Below, one piece after another: positions 1-11,358 of a DNA stretch of 64,000 nt; position 1 is the first letter of the stretch, and every line of letters starts with the position of its first letter. The notes under the pieces were generated by a model, which saw nothing but the letters and a program-made list of their open reading frames with translations, did no database searches and had not been told where the DNA came from. The position numbers and the translations under genes are program-made. The stretch is from Alitta virens (lineage: Eukaryota; Annelida; Polychaeta; Phyllodocida; Nereididae). Where the stretch lies: positions 26,784,177 to 26,848,176 of the forward strand of contig OW028585.1 of NCBI GenBank assembly GCA_932294295.1, given 5' to 3'.

Positions 1-157
1 AAGTCAATGAGCTTAAATCATCCTCATTGATGACATCAGAGCCATATATAAGCGGACGTATATAGTTAGCCATAGCAGGCACAAAAAGGCAACCGATAGC
101 AACCAATATTAACATTTGTGTATAAAAACCCATACGAAAATTCATTTAAAAACAAGT

Positions 158-163
158 TTTATT
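158..163 (-). terminator. Poly(A) signal of PP2D1-like copy A
   Basis: An AATAAA hexamer on the minus strand lies 58 bp past the stop codon at 221. It is kept at the same place in the other two copies. Confidence 0.6.
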
Positions 164-220
164 ACAACCAGTAAAGTTTGTGTCCAGTTTGACCTATTCA
201 GTCCAATAATTCACATAATT

Positions 221-3200
221 TCACAACCCACAACCTGGCAACAGAATCACCATGACTGTAATGTTATCCCGAGCGCCAGCTAACAACGCAGCCTGAGTCA
301 ATCTCTCCGCCATGGCTCTTGCATTGTCTCTTTGTATCTCCTCTCGAGTTATCAAGCTAAGTTTTGTGTTACTCTTGATGGAAAAATTGTCTCCGTAGCT
401 TTCTAAATCATTGTCCGAGACGTCCGCATCTTCAGCTTGCACTGCTTGCAAGGCTCGTGCACTTTCCAGGTCGTCGTGATCTCTGAAATTGTTAAACCAC
501 AGTACGAGTAATTTATGAATTTTTATCACTTCTGTTTGCCCTTAACAAGCACATTTTTATCGCCCACAACTTTGGTGATGGATACTCTAAAACGATCATG
601 ACCAGATATTGGATATTTTTTGCGTACCTCGACATATCGTCATCTGTCAATTTTTCATCGTCCGTACACAAACTGCTCTTGCGGCTTCCGGGCAGTGTCA
701 TTTTCGTGGTCCGTGAAGTTGCGCTGAGGGGCTTCATCTGATCTGTCACTTGCAGCGAATCTGTTCGTGTCTTGCTAAGGAACTGTATAAAATAATAAGA
801 CCACTTCTGTTTTACAGTAAATGCAACTAATTTCCTTTTACAAATTTTTCTATTTTTTTATTTAAGATTTTTTTAAAGACTTTCTTCATTACCACCTTGT
901 TAAAAATCACTATTTTCTAAAACTTCATCAAATGATTGAAAATCACCTTATTTTATCAAGTCACACTATAAATATGTGTCAGCTAATGAATTCATCTATG
1001 AGACATTAATTACAAAAAATAAATGATACATTGAAAGAAATCAAGACCAAAACATTGGAAATACAATGGCATCATCCCCCCATTGTGGAGTATTGTTAAA
1101 TCGTCACTTGGGTTTGTTTACATACGAAACTAGGTGAAGTTTTATTTATTTTATAGAGAGATAGTGAACCCAGCAAGGTTCTGGATGGTAGGTTATCAGT
1201 ATTAAGAAGACAATGAAGTGAATGCAATAGATTTTGGAAACTATCATATTGGATTACAATCCCATGGCCTTTTTTCTTTTCAACTATCTAGAGTTTATCC
1301 ATTCAGAAATAAATGACTATCTGTTATTAATTAATATTTATACTACTCATTCTAAATGCACTCACTTGGCTTCCATGGTTTGCAAGTAATTCATAGACGC
1401 TGGTCCCTGGACGTATATGTGCCATTAATTCCAATGGTAAAATCTGAAATTATACCATTTTTTTTTCAATTTAGCACTACCAAGAACCAAACAAGCTGAG
1501 ATGCTCAGAACATTGTGATTTACTTTTAACAATTTCTCATTAATTGACATTTCCATAAAGGTTGTCATTGGTAACAATTTTTCATTCGAGTATTCAACTT
1601 TCGATATTGCAATATCGCGCAAATTTTGTATTATCAGCATTCCCAGTTAGAAATGGAATCACTATAGTCACAGGAATATAACTCCCAAGTCATTATGAAA
1701 CCATTTGCCTTTAATGTGATAAGTACTGAGCCAATTTGTTAGGAGGCAATTTAGTTTGCGATTTGGGTTGGAAGATGTGTAGTCAAGTGTTCATCATGGC
1801 CCAAATGTACAATTATAGAGGATAAACAAAGAATCGAAACAAGGTTTTTGTCGATTTTTCCATACCTATATCAGTATTTTCTAGATTCATCGATACACAG
1901 CATATCGATGAGAACCCTAATTTCCATATCTATCAATGTTGGGAAAGTAAGAGCATATATATATTTCCAATAAGAACAAGCTTACATGCTATTTAATTAA
2001 TATAAAACATGTTTAAATAATACAGAATAATGCGTTATATATTGACAAGTGCCTTTTAAACAGTAAGACGATTGGGCATAATTGACAAGTTTTTCTTTAA
2101 CGCCAATTATTCATATCAACAAAACATATTCATTATGATTCACTCAAATAAAACCTCAGCTGTGTGAATTTTATAGACAGGGATTAATCTTCAAATGAGT
2201 AAGCGAAAAACATCAACATAATATGTTATATGCAATAAGCTGCAAAACAAAGTAAGTCATTAATACGCAATATTTACAAAGCCAGGTGCTTGAATGCCAA
2301 TATATACATTTTCACACTTTATATACTTGGGCTAGGTGTGACTATAAATGGTTTTTTTATTTAATTTGATTACTTCATGTACACATGTGTCAATAAACAA
2401 TACCATACCATATATATATATATACTTACAGCATGTGGGTAAGACATAGCCGATGCCTACGTTTAACAACATGAATAAGTCATTCAAATTTACATTGTGG
2501 CCCAAGATTGACATAATAAATCAAAACTGTCAACATCTTGCAAAAGTGAGTAGATAGATAGATAGATAGATCGGTAGATGTGGAAAGTGCAGCCCTCTAA
2601 GGTAACACTGTCGAGGGTTGATTGATGAGGTGAGAGAGAGAGAGAGAGGAGTCCACCCATGTTACACATTTACCCCATGGGTGGGGTCTTTCACTTGCTT
2701 CAGCATAGATACCGAGTACAAGAGACTGCCAATTTATCTCATCCGAATGACATCAAGCTGTATTGCTCATGAAAGGTTGCTTAAAGACAGTAACACACGG
2801 CGACATCGAAATACGCCACGACATTGAGATTCGCCACCCACATAAAACATGATTAAACACCTTGCAAGTTGATGATTTGTTACAAAAGTAATTGCTTATA
2901 TCATTGACAGTATTCTATAACTCGGACAAACATCTAATAAGTGTTAATTGCACTTTACTTCAAGTGGCAAATTTCGATGTCGCAGCAAAAATCAATGTTG
3001 TCAAGTGTACCATTCAGCCAGCCTCTTTTATAACTAGCCATTCGGACAACTTAAAGTCAAAAATAATTGGAATGACCAAGTCTATTTACATTAGTATCAG
3101 TTAACAGGGTGTATGGCCGGTGGGAATGAACAGTGTCTTATCATATGCAAATAAAAACAAAGGGGAAAAAAAATTTATAAAAAAGAAATAAAGTGACAAA

Positions 3201-6200
3201 ATTTATATCAAAAAGAACTGAAGTGACCAATTAAATTAGACTAAAAAATAATTATTTTGATTGATGAGGTGAGAGAGAGAGGAGGAGTCCACCCATGTTA
3301 CACATTTACCCCATGGGTGGGGTCTTTCACTTGCCTAAGCACAGATACCGAGTACAAGGGACCGCCAATTTAACATCTCATCCGAATGACATCAAGCTGG
3401 ATATTGCTTATGAAAGGTTGCTTAAAGACAGTTACACACGGCGACATCGAAATTCGCCACGACATCGAGATTCGCCACCCACATAAAACATGATTAAACA
3501 CCTTGCAAGTTGATGATTTGTTACAAAAGTAATTGCTTATATCATTGACAGTATTCTATAACTCGGACAACCATCTAATAAGTGTTAATTGCACTTTACT
3601 TCAAGTGGCAAATTTCGATGTCGCAGCGAAAATCAATGTTGTCGAGTGTACTATTCAGCCAGCCACATTTATAACTAGCCATTCGGAAGACTTAAAGCGG
3701 CAAAATTTATATAAAAAAGAATTGGAGTGACCAATAAAATTAGACCGATAAATAATTATTTTGGTCATGTATATTCTTTGGCCCATCGACTTTTGCATGA
3801 TACCGAACCTATAAAAAAATCTAAAATCACTATTAAACTTGAAAATGGAGCCAAAATAATAGTTTTGGACCACATACCTGAAGTAGTATTGAGGCAGCCT
3901 CCTCTTCGGAAAAATGTTCCCAAACTCCGTGCGATGCCAAAATCAGAAACTGGGCGTACTGGTCGATTTTTACAGTGGCTGTGTGTGGTCGTGGAATGAC
4001 ACATTTCCGTAGCAACGGGTCGCCGTGGTTACCGAGTCCTCTTGTGGCAGTAAGAACACCATTGATCTTGACCTCTTGTTTGGAGAGGCTAATTTTTCCC
4101 CCTGGATAAAATACAATGTTAGTTTTTAGATTATATGGGACTGACAATTCCGACTCTCAGTACCACATGTTCTGACTTATATTAGCAATATATTACTCAA
4201 ACACTGGGTGATATCACTTGGACATATTAATATACGAAAGTAATTTCATATCAAGGCGGCAATTCTTATCGTTCAGGTAGACCTAATGTCAATTGCTGAG
4301 GCCCTGCCGGTTCAAGAAGATTTACTGGAGCACATTACACATGGTTATAATTTACTCATCCAATCATTGAATGGTGCTCCATACAAATAATTACAGAAAG
4401 CGGAGTAGACAATTATCTTGAGCATATTTTGCATAACGATGGTGCTTAAGTCATTGGCCAGGTCATACGCAGCATCAAATTGGAGGTGCCTTGTAATCGG
4501 TGTCCATGATAAGCAAGTAAAGATCCCACCCATGGGGTAAATGTAACATGGTGTGGACTCCAAACCTTATCATCTAATCATTACGTCTGCCTCAGACAGC
4601 TGGTCAAATCAGTTGACTAGCTATACCCTGTCCACTACAACACTGACAGCCTGGTTTGCCAGAGTTTCAGACCAGTTGCAATACAATACAATACAATACA
4701 ATACAATACAATACAATACAATACAATGTGCTACGTTTATCAACAGATGGAGCTATCATGCAGTAACTGGTTCCAAACCATTGTTTAATGATGTCATCAA
4801 TATGACATCATTAACTGCACTGAAAGACCCCATTGTTTGATTAAGTCATTAACAATTGTTTGGGTGCAGTTACTGATAGCTCCCTCTGTTGGTAAATACT
4901 ACCATTCTGACCTTCCTTCGAGACCCGTGCTGCTTCCTTCTCATTGGACGCTTCATGGAGTTGGGTGACAGAGTAGGCCTTGTTACCTCGGACTAAAACT
5001 CCTCGCACATTACCTAAAGAAAAATTAACAAAATTAAATCCCAAGAAACAACCTTACCAGTGACAAATTTTGATAATTTGATACCAGGTAATATTTATTG
5101 CATGATTTATATCATTCACAGAAATAACTATTCTCTTAAAAATAAATTCTAGTCATTTATTGTGTCAAAAAGGCAATAATATATAGGTAAGCCTGTCACA
5201 CTGCTTATAAAAAACATCACATATACTCATGAAATCATGAATTAAAAACTTATTATAAACATTACCTTATACGAGTCAAGCCATAAAAAATGCTTATTTC
5301 TTAAATCTCATTACACCCTATCTAGCTCACATGTATAATATATCAAAATGCAAGTTTTTGAAGGTCGGGCAAAAAAATTCAATTTCACAAAAAAAAATTT
5401 AATTCTTTGAACAAAAATTCTGTCTCATAAAAAGTAAATTACTCGCATTAGCGATGTATATGTTGCCTAAATGTCCCAGTTCGACAACGGATGGTTCGTT
5501 TTTATCATGGTCTCCTTTCTCAGACGCTCGTTCAGTTGTCTCATTCGACTCTCCTTCATTAGGCCTGTGTTCGTCACCTTTAAAACCAGTAAATACATAG
5601 TTAAACTTCACCATTAAAAGCATCCTTGAGTTAAAACTAACGTTCATTAAAAAATGATACATATTCTATGTATGATTTCCATTTTTCAGCTTGTCCAAGT
5701 TACAAAATTTATTATACAGGAGTCGTGTGCTCTAACTCAATAAGCAACATCATAGACCTGGGGCTGATTTAGAGGGGGTTCCTGACCCCCCCCCCCCTTT
5801 TCCCTGTCAAAAATGCCCCTGGACCCCCCCCCCCCCCCCCCCCAGCAGGACATTGCACCTTCGCTGCTCGTACAAGTCCTATGCCTGACCTCCCCCCCCT
5901 TTCCAAAAACCCTAGATCTGCCCCTGATAGACTGCAATTGCATGTTTATAAACCTCTGGTAAACAACAGATAAAAGATATATTTTTGCTCTGGAGACACT
6001 TTTTTGGTCTAAAGAGAAGTTCCCCAAAAATTATCATTTCAATCAGCTGAGTTCGTAATATAATAAATATCACTTAAATTCATCTGGATTGTTGTTAAGT
6101 TAATAAAATTACTTCAGCAGCGCTTTTTGTCAAATTTTCCAATTCTTATTTGGTATGCCAGTCATTAAATTAACTTCTCTTTTAGGCCCACTTCACAATT

Positions 6201-8614
6201 GAGGTCAATGGCTGCAAGGATGACGTTCATTGTATAACATTCTCATACATACCGTCACCCGTTTCAGTCTCTTTATTGTCCTCAGATTCTGACTTTCTGT
6301 CCGTTGTTGACTGTAAATTGTCACGTAGAACACAGCACAATGTAGAACACCCGCTCCAGCGCACTCTCGAATATTCTTCTTTGCCCCACGAAAGTAACAA
6401 GTCCATGAAATAGTGGGCTCGCATCAAACTTTCCTTCATTTTATCATTGAAGGTTTCTTCATTTTCCTGAGTTCCTCTCTTTTTGTTTTTCTTGTAATTT
6501 TTCATTATTCTGTCCACCTGTAATATAATCAAATAACATGTACAATGTATATATATATATATAGATCTGCATTTTCTATTGCTGTTAACATGACCCATTA
6601 AAATGATAAAATTCACTGTCTAACTCCAGCACTCTGTCGGATTGTTAGCCTTATGCATTCACAACTCATGTGGCAGATTCCCAGCACCAACTCTCCACAA
6701 GTAGAAATGAAAAACTACACTCAGTTTTTAAAATCAAACTCACCTTGGCACCGTAATCCGCCACGATTTTGTTCAACATTACTGACGATTCGACTTGGAA
6801 CATTTCCTCGTCTCCATGGTAACTGACAGAATGACTGTGGATCTCGCAAAAGTCAAGGTCATTCTGAAGGTCATTTTGAAGGTCATTTATATCGCTATCA
6901 TTGCAGAGACACACCGTATCGGGATCAAATCTGGCCATCTCCATCAAAAGTATATGATGCAATTCACTCGCGGTCAACTCCGCAGCAAAATGACCGTGAT
7001 GTCCATCATAGAGTCCGAAAAAACATTTGTGAATGTCGTTTCCGAAACGGTCTTGGAATACTTTTGTGTCTTCCATCGCTCGCTTCCATCGGTGGTTTCC
7101 ATGACTACAGATGCCAACAGCTATGGCGCAATCCGTGCTACAAGACAATCCAACTCCCTGCACCGAAATGTCCACCTCCTCTTTAATATGGCGATAACTT
7201 TCGTAAGTGTCTGACTTCAAGAACTCATAGGCTTCGTTAATTCTCTGCAATTCTAAATTATCGATAGCACTCTCTTTGCTCTTTGCTTTTAATTGTCGAA
7301 TGAGACTTTTCCTCCTGATGATCAGCTTTTCAAAGTTTTCAGGTTTCAAATCTTTTTTATATTTCATGATCTGAAATTGGATTCCTTTAATTAGCTAACA
7401 TCACAAAAATACTTCAATGTTTAACTAGCAAGAGACATACATGTAACATATGCAATTGATACAATCCCTTGCTAACCATGGATAAATAAGAGGATCCCCC
7501 CCCCCCCCCCCCACAGCCAAGCGCTAGGGGATGGGGATTCTGCTGCAGCTATCTGGGTTCCAGGTTTGCTATCTACAATCTACTATATCCAACAACCGCT
7601 TGCGATTTTGACGTACACTTTAAGTCACCAATCGCACAGGGCCTATTTAAATATACCAGCTGTGGGCGGGGCTTGAACTGCCTTGCCCCAGAAACCCCAC
7701 AATCATGCAGGTCACAGCTCCCAGAAAATATGCACCATGTTAAAGAATAGATTGTCACCTCTATCAGTTGTGCTAAAAGGAATTCCCCGCAAAGTGCTGG
7801 GAGATAGCATGAGTGATGCTAGTAGCTACCCAGGTTTTGCTACAGATCAACGCTCCTGAAAACTACCAATGTTTGTTTCAGTGCACACTTGCCTAAATAT
7901 CTACCAGCAACTTATAAATTTTAGTGTGACAAAGAAAATAATCATATTGCATAAATATTTAGTATTTTGACCTTAAAGGAGCACAAACAATTTTTTTTTC
8001 AAAATTATTCAATCAATTTCACCTGTAAGCATTTGTGGTAGTACCGATGGTCTAAAAGATTCTGAACATCAACGTAACCATCGCATTCTTTGCAGAACAG
8101 GGAAATGTCGGGAATGACGAAGGGTAGTTCTTCAGGAGCTAGCGATTCTGGAGAACCTGTAAAATATAAGTTGACATTAGCAGATATGGATATTGTGCAA
8201 TTACAATGTAGTCGTGCATGTATTAGGCCTAAATCTTGCAAAAGTTAAATTTGCCTAAGTTTGCACAACTCGAACCATTTCGAAGGACCATTGACAATCT
8301 ATTCCGTATATATACACATTCTGTATATGTAGGAATCTTTGTATTAAAAGTTGAAACTTTGCCTAACTCGAATAAAATCCTCATTTCAATTTAACTTACG
8401 TATACAAGGTTTACTGCACTTTAATTTTTTTCAGACAAATAACAAATTCATAGAAATTGATAAGGAATTATTTGTGTCCATATTTATCAAACATAATTGT
8501 CCTACCTGTAGAAGCGCGTAATGTGGCATCATTGTCGGTAGTATTGTGGAACGACCGTGGTTCTATCAATATCGGTGATGCCTTAGTGTCTTCCTTCGTA
8601 GATTGTTTATCCAT
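221..8614 (-). CDS. PP2D1-like: PP2C-like domain protein (PP2D1-like), probable pseudophosphatase, copy A
   Basis: Ten exons with GT-AG borders join into one frame of 697 codons: 8614-8506, 8156-8023, 7370-6744, 6517-6253, 5577-5443, 5013-4912, 4101-3878, 1443-1366, 782-628, 482-221. The ATG at 8614 follows an acceptor-like TTTTTAATAG, so a noncoding 5' exon is likely. Residues 58-77 form a C-X2-C-X11-H-X3-H putative zinc site. The PP2C fold follows: MED at 180-182, YDGHHG at 202-207, GNIYIANASN ending at 425, GVLTATRGLGN at 472-482, ASHGVWE at 513-519, and GARDNITVMV near the C-terminus with D682. Active PP2C enzymes have Asp where this protein has N425 and H515, so metal binding is probably impaired. 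The last domain resembles what I recall of vertebrate PP2D1; this is recognition, not an alignment. The BTB gene lies about 2.7 kb upstream on the same strand. Copy A lacks three codons (Leu-Glu-Asp) present in exon 3 of B and C. Confidence 0.82.
2551..2790 (-). mobile_element. SINE copy without tRNA head, intron 7 of copy A (first of two)
   Basis: The block begins with a GATA-type tetranucleotide tail (2551-2577) and continues with the same body as the full-length SINE at 18549-18853. Shared marks are the GAGGTGAGAGAGAG run, the ATTTACCCCATGGGTGGGGTC segment and the CATCCGAATGACATC segment. The tRNA-like head is missing. Orientation is inferred from the tail lying at the lower coordinate. 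Confidence 0.65.
2618..3880. repeat. Imperfect tandem duplication of a SINE-containing intron block
   Basis: The segment from about 2618 to 3258 and the segment from about 3259 onward contain the same order of sequence: SINE body, a CATGATTAAACACC stretch, a block ending near TAACTAGCCATTCGG, then a diverged AAAATTTATAT...AATAATTATTTTG stretch. The two halves differ more from each other than unit A differs from units B and C. Units B and C keep only one half, which explains the 628-bp change in offset. Confidence 0.75.
3260..3435 (-). mobile_element. SINE body fragment, intron 7 of copy A (second of two)
   Basis: Second copy of the same SINE body inside the duplicated intron block. It lacks both the tetranucleotide tail and the tRNA-like head. 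Confidence 0.55.
4430..4727 (+). mobile_element. SINE-related repeat with pentanucleotide tail, copy A intron 6
   Basis: The stretch contains GATCCCACCCATGGGGTAAATG, TGGTGTGGACTCC and GTCTGCCTCAGACAGCTGG. The complement of the same string occurs at about 12520-12735 in the BTB intron. It ends in a (CAATA)n run at 4679-4727, as expected for a SINE with a simple-repeat 3' tail. The 5' limit is approximate. Confidence 0.55.
4679..4727. repeat. (CAATA)n microsatellite, 49 bp in unit A
   Basis: Perfect pentanucleotide run. The matching runs are 39 bp in unit B (22924-22962) and 44 bp in unit C (54054-54097), so the copies differ by whole repeat units. Confidence 0.95.
5758..5926. mobile_element. 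Short hAT-like MITE in intron 4, copy A
   Basis: The element is 169 bp and begins CTGGGGCTGATTTAG. It ends with the imperfect complement CTAGATCTGCCCCTG. Flanking ATAGAC hexamers at 5752-5757 and 5927-5932 look like a target duplication. Units B and C have the cleaner start CAGGGGC, which is typical of hAT-type ends, although hAT normally makes 8-bp duplications. The interior consists of long C tracts whose lengths differ in each unit. Confidence 0.55.
7498..7512. repeat. Poly-C tract in intron 2, copy A
   Basis: Homopolymer C run after GAGGAT. It is shorter in units B (about 25738) and C (about 56871). Assembly or sequencing length error is possible here. Confidence 0.85.
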
Positions 8615-8819
8615 AGCTGGCTATTAAAAATAAAGGATTTTGAAAGAACAAGCAAAGGATTTAAACGGAGTTGCAAATTAATGACAATGAATAAATATCA
8701 CAGCCAAAAATTGATTTAACAGATCACTATTGATATATTTTTTAGGCCAGTCTTTAAGTTAGAAGTGAAAAATAAATAAAGTTTGCTAAATTAAATTTAC
8801 AAAACATGCCAACACACCT

Positions 8820-9002
8820 GATCAAGTATGAGCCTTTCTCATTCCTCACCTCTCCAGTGAGTTGAAATTACCCGCAGCAGTGCTGTTCAAGCTCTATGAA
8901 CGAGGTTAAGCGGAGTAAACAATTTCACAAGGGTTTGAATCCACAATATCACATAATTTTGCCTTTAGCAAATGGACAGCTTGACCATTAGACCACATTC
9001 TT
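8820..9002 (-). mobile_element. tRNA-derived SINE remnant, unit A
   Basis: Read on the minus strand from about 9002, TGGTCTAATGGTCAAGC resembles a polymerase III A box. GGATTCAAACCC, about 50 bp on, resembles a B box. No cloverleaf with a matched acceptor stem is apparent, so a SINE head is more likely than a tRNA gene. The counterparts are at about 27058-27241 and 58185-58364. Confidence 0.45.
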
Positions 9003-10547
9003 AGAACACAGCATAACCCTGTTCTAAACTTCTGACTCAAACTGCAGCAGAACTACTTTATTGAAGTATAATATTAATCTTACTAACCTTTAATCACAGT
9101 CTATGCATGATATTATCAGAAAAATCACAGCAATGTTGTCACAGGTTGCTTAGCTACCACAACACCACCTGGTGGAAATCAGCTATTAAAAGAAATCACT
9201 ATTTTCATTGCATTTATCACTGTAGTCTATTGTCATGTCATTATTAAACTTAATAATCAATGGTTATAATTATGGAATTGTATATATGATTATACATAAA
9301 ACCTAAATATGCTCTAGGCATAAAATAATAGTAGGAGGTCTTTGATGGCATGAAATATTTGTAAAGATGCAAACCCTTCAATTATCTACCAGAGGCAGAT
9401 GTAATGATGAGATAAAGCTTCAAAGTGTAACACATTTAACCCATCAGCAAAAATTGTCATCTATATATATGTATTAGTCAACGTTTAATAGTCTTTAATT
9501 CAGTGGGACATAAGTCTTTCCTCTCCTCTTATTAGTATGTCATAACTAACTGATTCCATAAATATAATTTTCTCAGTCAAATATACATTAAAATGCACTT
9601 AAAATACTGCTGGTACAGGATGCACTTTGCTTCAGCCAATCGGGAGTCAAGGACGGGAATTCTTTCAGCCAATTGAATAGCAGTAGTCTTCCGTAGCCAC
9701 CTGGTGGAAAAACAGAGAACCTTCCATGAAAATCCACTATTTAATACTTGTCCCAGCACAGACATTGGCTGCAGGGTACAGCATCACTGGCAGTTCCAGG
9801 GGGGGGGGGGGGGCCCGTACCAGCCTTAATTTCTATAATGGCGCACTACAAAGTGACTCAGATACACCTCATCCGCCAGTGCTAAGCATCATGTTGCCAA
9901 CATCAGTCAGGGTCGAATGGATTATTCAAAACAAACATCCGTATGATTATTGGTAATTTTCAATATATATTTCAATATAAATACAGGACTATATATCATT
10001 TATATAAAAACTAACATATATTTTCTACAGATAAGTACACGCTCTTGTATATATATGTTTTCATACTATCAAGCAGAACATAAAACAAAATGAACATAAC
10101 TTTCTTATAAATCAATGTAACGTTTCTGGCTGGGTATTAACCACCTTGGAAACTTAATTAAGTCAAGCAAGTCTGTGTTTTATTTTAACATTCCAGAGAT
10201 AGTTGGTGCACCACCTTAAATTTATTTTCCGAGGTGCTCAAAATCTAAGATGCTCGCTATGTTATTCATTCAGAAGAATAAAGTGTTTATTTACAATCTC
10301 TGGCATACAATGTATCTATAGTAATCCTTACACAATAAAACATCAATAAAAATATAACTTCTGTCATATAAAAATATATCTTTTACATACATAAAGTTTC
10401 CTGTACAGCAGAAGTCACCATCTACATTCCTCTTACTCAGATGGTGAGGTGATCGACATTATATGAAAACATGTGTTAAAAATGTACTCTTCAGCAGTGT
10501 TTACAGGGATTGAAATAAGTCGAGAAAAATCGTTTAGGCTATGTGGA

Positions 10548-10651
10548 GGTTACCATAAATCTTTCAAACGGATGGACTGCCTTAACAACAAATTATTTGG
10601 TCACAACACTTGTGGTTAGGGGCGGTGACCACATCAATATTTATGGTAACC
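10548..10651. repeat. 104-bp palindrome, unit A
   Basis: GGTTACCATAAAT at 10548-10560 is the exact complement of ATTTATGGTAACC at 10639-10651. Inner TGGTCAC and GTGACCA blocks also pair. It is MITE-like in form. The same hairpin is at 28788-28891 and 59529-59632. Confidence 0.7.
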
Positions 10652-11358
10652 GGTAGACCCATAAGCAGCAGCATTTAGCAGCAAAAGTTAGTGATATTTT
10701 GTTCATTTAGTCCACTTCTGGTTCAGAAGCAGCATAATTTGAAAAAAACCAGCACTAGTCATGAAATTACGACTTGGTGAAGTTAGCAGGAACATTTTGG
10801 CAGAGTCAGTCAGAATTTGAAATTCAACTGGCTTACCGGTCTAGTAACGGGAAAGCGGGTTACCATTGTTGAACCTTATTTCTTTCCCTGTATTTAGATC
10901 TAACATCTGCATAGAGCTTAGTAGCGGACATCGAATGCTGCCGACTCCATCAATTTATGTCCACAACGCTTTGTTGGTACTAATCACCACGATTATGTCA
11001 GTGAATTATACACTGTTCCACGCAAATTGTGATCAGAAACATGTACATTGTACATCTACATATAGGGACTGATGGTTCGGTCTACATTGTACCCAAACAT
11101 GCTGCAGACCTACAAACACCTGTAGTTCATCACTTAAATCACTATTGATGGGTATTACAAATACAAACATGTGAGCTTTTGTTGTGAGCTAGACCAGCTC
11201 ATCTAAGATTTGTATCTTCGGCTTTGATTATAACTCACGACCTGAAATGTTGATCAATTAAAGCGAACATTGTCATAGGTATTAGTCAGCATTTTGTGAC
11301 ACAAGTAATGGAACATCAAGCATTTTGAAATCTGATAATATTTATGACAGTAATGATA

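Larger units (their letters stand above)
8615..11358. other. Intergenic stretch between PP2D1-like and BTB genes, unit A
   Basis: No coding signal I trust. It contains a tRNA-headed SINE remnant (about 8820-9002), a fragment of the main SINE (about 9380-9450), a G homopolymer near 9799 and a palindrome at 10548-10651. It should hold the promoter and any noncoding first exon of the PP2D1-like gene, and the 3' untranslated region of the BTB gene. Confidence 0.6.

Noticed and set aside
2332..2514. Minus-strand frame in intron 7 with a donor-like GTAAGT at its end
   Set aside because: Exons 7 and 8 already join in phase 0 without it, and no matching acceptor in the right phase stands out. An alternative exon remains possible.
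5781..5850. Unequal C-tract lengths between units as biological variation
   Set aside because: Homopolymers of this length are prone to sequencing and assembly error, so no conclusion is drawn.
7655..7720. Second tRNA-like patch (AGTTCAAGCCCC resembles a B box) in intron 2 of the PP2D1-like gene
   Set aside because: No convincing A box or stem pairing; possibly a degraded SINE but too weak to list.
10866..11072. 68-codon plus-strand frame conserved in all three units
   Set aside because: The surrounding noncoding DNA is equally conserved, the frame has no domain, and it overlaps no splice signals. Conservation comes from the recent duplication.
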